A DNA stretch of 15,659 nt from XYB2-FULL-45-11 sp964355525 (GTDB lineage Bacteria > Patescibacteriota > Patescibacteriia > UBA9934 > GWF2-40-263): positions 1-15,659 of the forward strand of contig CAYHDY010000021.1 of NCBI GenBank assembly GCA_964355525.1, written 5' to 3'. Made by a program: the position numbers and the translations under genes. Positions 13,785 to 15,659 of this stretch are shown here, in pieces; position 1 is the stretch's first letter, and each line of letters starts with the position of its first letter. A model generated the notes under the pieces. That model was not told the DNA's origin and searched no databases. It saw only the letters and a program-made list of their open reading frames with translations.

Positions 13785-14587
13785 ACATCTGTCGGGGCGA
13801 GGATTATGACACTGTCAAAACGTCGAATATCAACGAGCGGTTCAAGGATCGCATGTTGAAACGGCGCTTCAGGATCCGGTTTAACTGTGTTCACGATACC
13901 TACCACAAGGCCGGTTGGAACATGTTCTTCAAGTCCGCTCGTCACAACGAGATCATTAACATGAATCTCTTCATCGAATGGAATAAATTTCAATTCGATT
14001 AAATTTCCCGTTGTTCCCTGTGCGATGCCGATGGTTCGCGTTTTATTAAAAAGTGTGACACCTGTTGCAATACTCGGATCCGTTGAGGTTGTTACGGTTG
14101 ATTGGTAACGATCTGTGTGTGTGATTTTTCCAACGTATATTCCCTCTCCAACAATGACAGCAGATCCTTCAACGATCCGTTCCTCTGTTCCGACATTAAT
14201 CGAAAACGTTGTGTTTTGGTTTGAAACAGCTCGGCTCACAATAGATGCGTGTACTCCTTTTAATTTTCGCTGATTGAGAAAACCAAGCTCTTTTTGCAAT
14301 GTTTCATTCTGAAGTTTTAATGATTCAAACGCTGCACGATCAACGGCATACTGATTGCGTTCAGAAACGATTTTTTGATAATCGCTTATATGGATCGATG
14401 AATCGCCGAATAATTTTATGTAGGTGTTTGAAATCCATGTTGCAGAAGAGACAAATGGAACTTGAATAAAAGACAATCGTTTCAAAAAAAACGATTGACC
14501 CAAGAAAAGAAAACCGATAACGATCACCATGAGTGCGTATGAGACTGTTCGACGTTTTTTTAAATACCAAGTCCGAGAGATGGACAT
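13781..14587 (-). CDS. mreC: rod-shape determining protein MreC
   Basis: 268 residues: short basic cytoplasmic tail (SISRTWYLKKRRT), one membrane segment (about 15-35), coiled coil (about 68-105, SERNQYAVDRAAFESLKLQN), then the two beta-barrel domains (about 110-262), with VSRAVSNQNTTFSINVG, GEGIYVGKITHTDRYQSTV and VVTSGLEEHVPTGLVVGIV. These are standard MreC features; the protein connects the MreB filaments to PBP2 at the outer side of the membrane. Starts 3 nt after the mreB stop and overlaps mreD by 4 nt. Confidence 0.94.
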   Translation of the reverse strand: MSISRTWYLKKRRTVSYALMVIVIGFLFLGQSFFLKRLSFIQVPFVSSATWISNTYIKLFGDSSIHISDYQKIVSERNQYAVDRAAFESLKLQNETLQKELGFLNQRKLKGVHASIVSRAVSNQNTTFSINVGTEERIVEGSAVIVGEGIYVGKITHTDRYQSTVTTSTDPSIATGVTLFNKTRTIGIAQGTTGNLIELKFIPFDEEIHVNDLVVTSGLEEHVPTGLVVGIVNTVKPDPEAPFQHAILEPLVDIRRFDSVIILAPTDV

Positions 14588-14590
14588 AGA

Positions 14591-15643
14591 CTAAACAATA
14601 TTCCCTTCTGTTGCAGATGGAAGAGAAATATCTTTGAGTAATTCTTCATTTTCAAGAAGAAGACCCGCTCCACGAACAACACAGGTAATGGGATCTTCCG
14701 CAACACGTACAGGGATTTCCGCATGACGACTGATGAGTGTGTCGAGTCCGCGAAGAAGAGCTCCTCCGCCTGTAAGTACGATGCCGCGCTCGTAAATATC
14801 TGCAACAAGTTCCGGAGGCGTTTTTTCAAGAGTAGCCTTTATTTGTTCGACAATCGTACGAACAGAGCGATCTGTTGCTTCTCGTAATTGTGCATCGGTG
14901 ATATTGATTTCGCGTGGAAGGCCTGTAATAAGGTCACGACCGCGCATTTCCATTTCAAGAGATGTTTCCTGTGGCATCGCCGAACCGATACGCATCTTTA
15001 CCTTTTCTGCGACGCGTTCTCCAAGGAGAAGATTAAAGACATCACGCGCGTATTGAATAATATTTTTGTTCAGCTCGTCTCCGGCAATCTCAAGAGACTT
15101 CCATGTAACGATTCCGGAAAGAGACATCACGGCAATCTCTGTCGTTCCGCCTCCGATATCGACAAGCATCATTCCGACAGATTCAGAAAGGGGCAATCGT
15201 GCTCCAAGAGCGGCAAGCATTGGATTTTCAACAAGAAAAACTTTTCTTGCACCTGCGGAGAGTGCGGCATCCTCTACGGCTTTACGTTCCACTTCGGTTG
15301 TCTCAAGCGGCACGCCGATGACAATACGCGGACGTGGAGAGAATGTGAAAGATTTTGAATACGCTTTTTCAATGAAATGCCGCAACATTTTTTCTGTGAC
15401 TTCAAAATCCGAGATCACGCCTTTCGATAAAGGTTTCGTGATTAAAATATGCGGAGGAGTTTTACCAAGCATGTCCTTTGCATCTTTTCCAACAGCAAGA
15501 ATTTGATCAGTACGTGTATTCACCGCGACAACGGAAGGTTCGTTGATAATAATGCCCCCTTCTTTTGAATAGACGAGAGTACTGGATGTTCCAAGATCGA
15601 TACCTAGATCTTTTGAAAATTGTCCGAAGAATTTATCGAACAT
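14591..15643 (-). CDS. mreB: actin-like rod-shape protein MreB
   Basis: Cytoplasmic actin homologue that forms membrane-bound filaments and guides the cell-wall elongation machinery. 350 residues, normal length. ATPase motifs: phosphate-1 GIDLGTSSTLVY (14-25), connect-1 region ETTEVERKAVEDAALSAG (114-131), phosphate-2 LVDIGGGTTEIAV (160-172), adenosine motif VLTGGGALLRGLD (289-301). The short FDKFFGQFSKDLG N-terminus contains an amphipathic, Phe-rich stretch suited to membrane binding. Head of the mreBCD-mrdA operon. Only 16 nt upstream lie in the window, so its promoter is outside, and no ribosome site is seen before the ATG. Confidence 0.97.
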   Translation of the reverse strand: MFDKFFGQFSKDLGIDLGTSSTLVYSKEGGIIINEPSVVAVNTRTDQILAVGKDAKDMLGKTPPHILITKPLSKGVISDFEVTEKMLRHFIEKAYSKSFTFSPRPRIVIGVPLETTEVERKAVEDAALSAGARKVFLVENPMLAALGARLPLSESVGMMLVDIGGGTTEIAVMSLSGIVTWKSLEIAGDELNKNIIQYARDVFNLLLGERVAEKVKMRIGSAMPQETSLEMEMRGRDLITGLPREINITDAQLREATDRSVRTIVEQIKATLEKTPPELVADIYERGIVLTGGGALLRGLDTLISRHAEIPVRVAEDPITCVVRGAGLLLENEELLKDISLPSATEGNIV

Positions 15644-15659
15644 AATGAAATGGAGGTGG

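Noticed and set aside
14888..15506. Two overlapping plus-strand open frames of about 150 codons antisense to mreB
   Set aside because: They are shadows of mreB, whose ATPase motifs are all intact on the minus strand; they have no recognisable domain or start signal.
1..15659. Reassigned UGA codon (Gracilibacteria-type code)
   Set aside because: Several genes end properly at TGA, often in ATGA overlaps with the next gene, and none needs read-through.
1..15659. CRISPR array, tRNA, rRNA, intact transposase, phage or defence genes
   Set aside because: No regularly spaced repeats, no cloverleaf or rRNA-like stretches recognised, and every long convincing reading frame is accounted for by housekeeping or envelope genes.

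Overview
The window reads as a compact chromosomal stretch of a small-genome bacterium, most like the Candidate Phyla Radiation (Patescibacteria). This placement is inferred from gene layout, not proven. Genes are tightly packed and often coupled by 4-nt ATGA overlaps or 1-3 nt gaps, and clear Shine-Dalgarno sites are scarce. Promoters are good sigma70-type boxes with 17-nt spacers. TGA is used as a real stop (glycosyltransferase, gltX, lysS, mreC, mrdA), so the UGA=Gly code of Gracilibacteria/Absconditabacteria does not apply.

Layout. Positions 1-1232 (minus) hold the first 410 codons of a ClpC-type AAA+ chaperone, controlled by a perfect CIRCE operator that overlaps its -10 box. Its last ~215 bp in the window differ sharply in base and codon use from the rest, which suggests a chimeric contig end or a recombination junction. 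A divergent promoter drives a plus-strand operon (1350-5070): WecG/TagA-type glycosyltransferase, gltX, a secreted coiled-coil M23 peptidase and a small two-helix membrane protein. It ends at a hairpin at 5090-5108. An AT-rich stretch without an intact gene follows (5109-5535), carrying inverted repeats and what may be a gene remnant.

Everything from 5536 to the end is on the minus strand. Read in the direction of transcription (right to left): mreB-mreC-mreD-mrdA (rod-shape elongation), a YibE/F-family membrane protein, greA with its own promoter, lysS with its own promoter, a RibL-like nucleotidyltransferase, then alr-ftsQ. A long perfect inverted repeat lies between the nucleotidyltransferase and alr.

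The theme is envelope growth and division: MreBCD and PBP2 for elongation, Alr for D-alanine, FtsQ for the divisome, an M23 hydrolase for septal or wall remodelling, and a GT26 enzyme for a surface glycan. These are mixed with core translation and transcription genes (gltX, lysS, greA) and stress proteostasis (clpC). I see no phage, defence, toxin-antitoxin or CRISPR locus that is intact. The unusual signals are structural: the composition break in clpC, a GC-rich palindrome inside its coding sequence, the 22-bp perfect inverted repeat before alr, and the odd 5.1-5.5 kb spacer.
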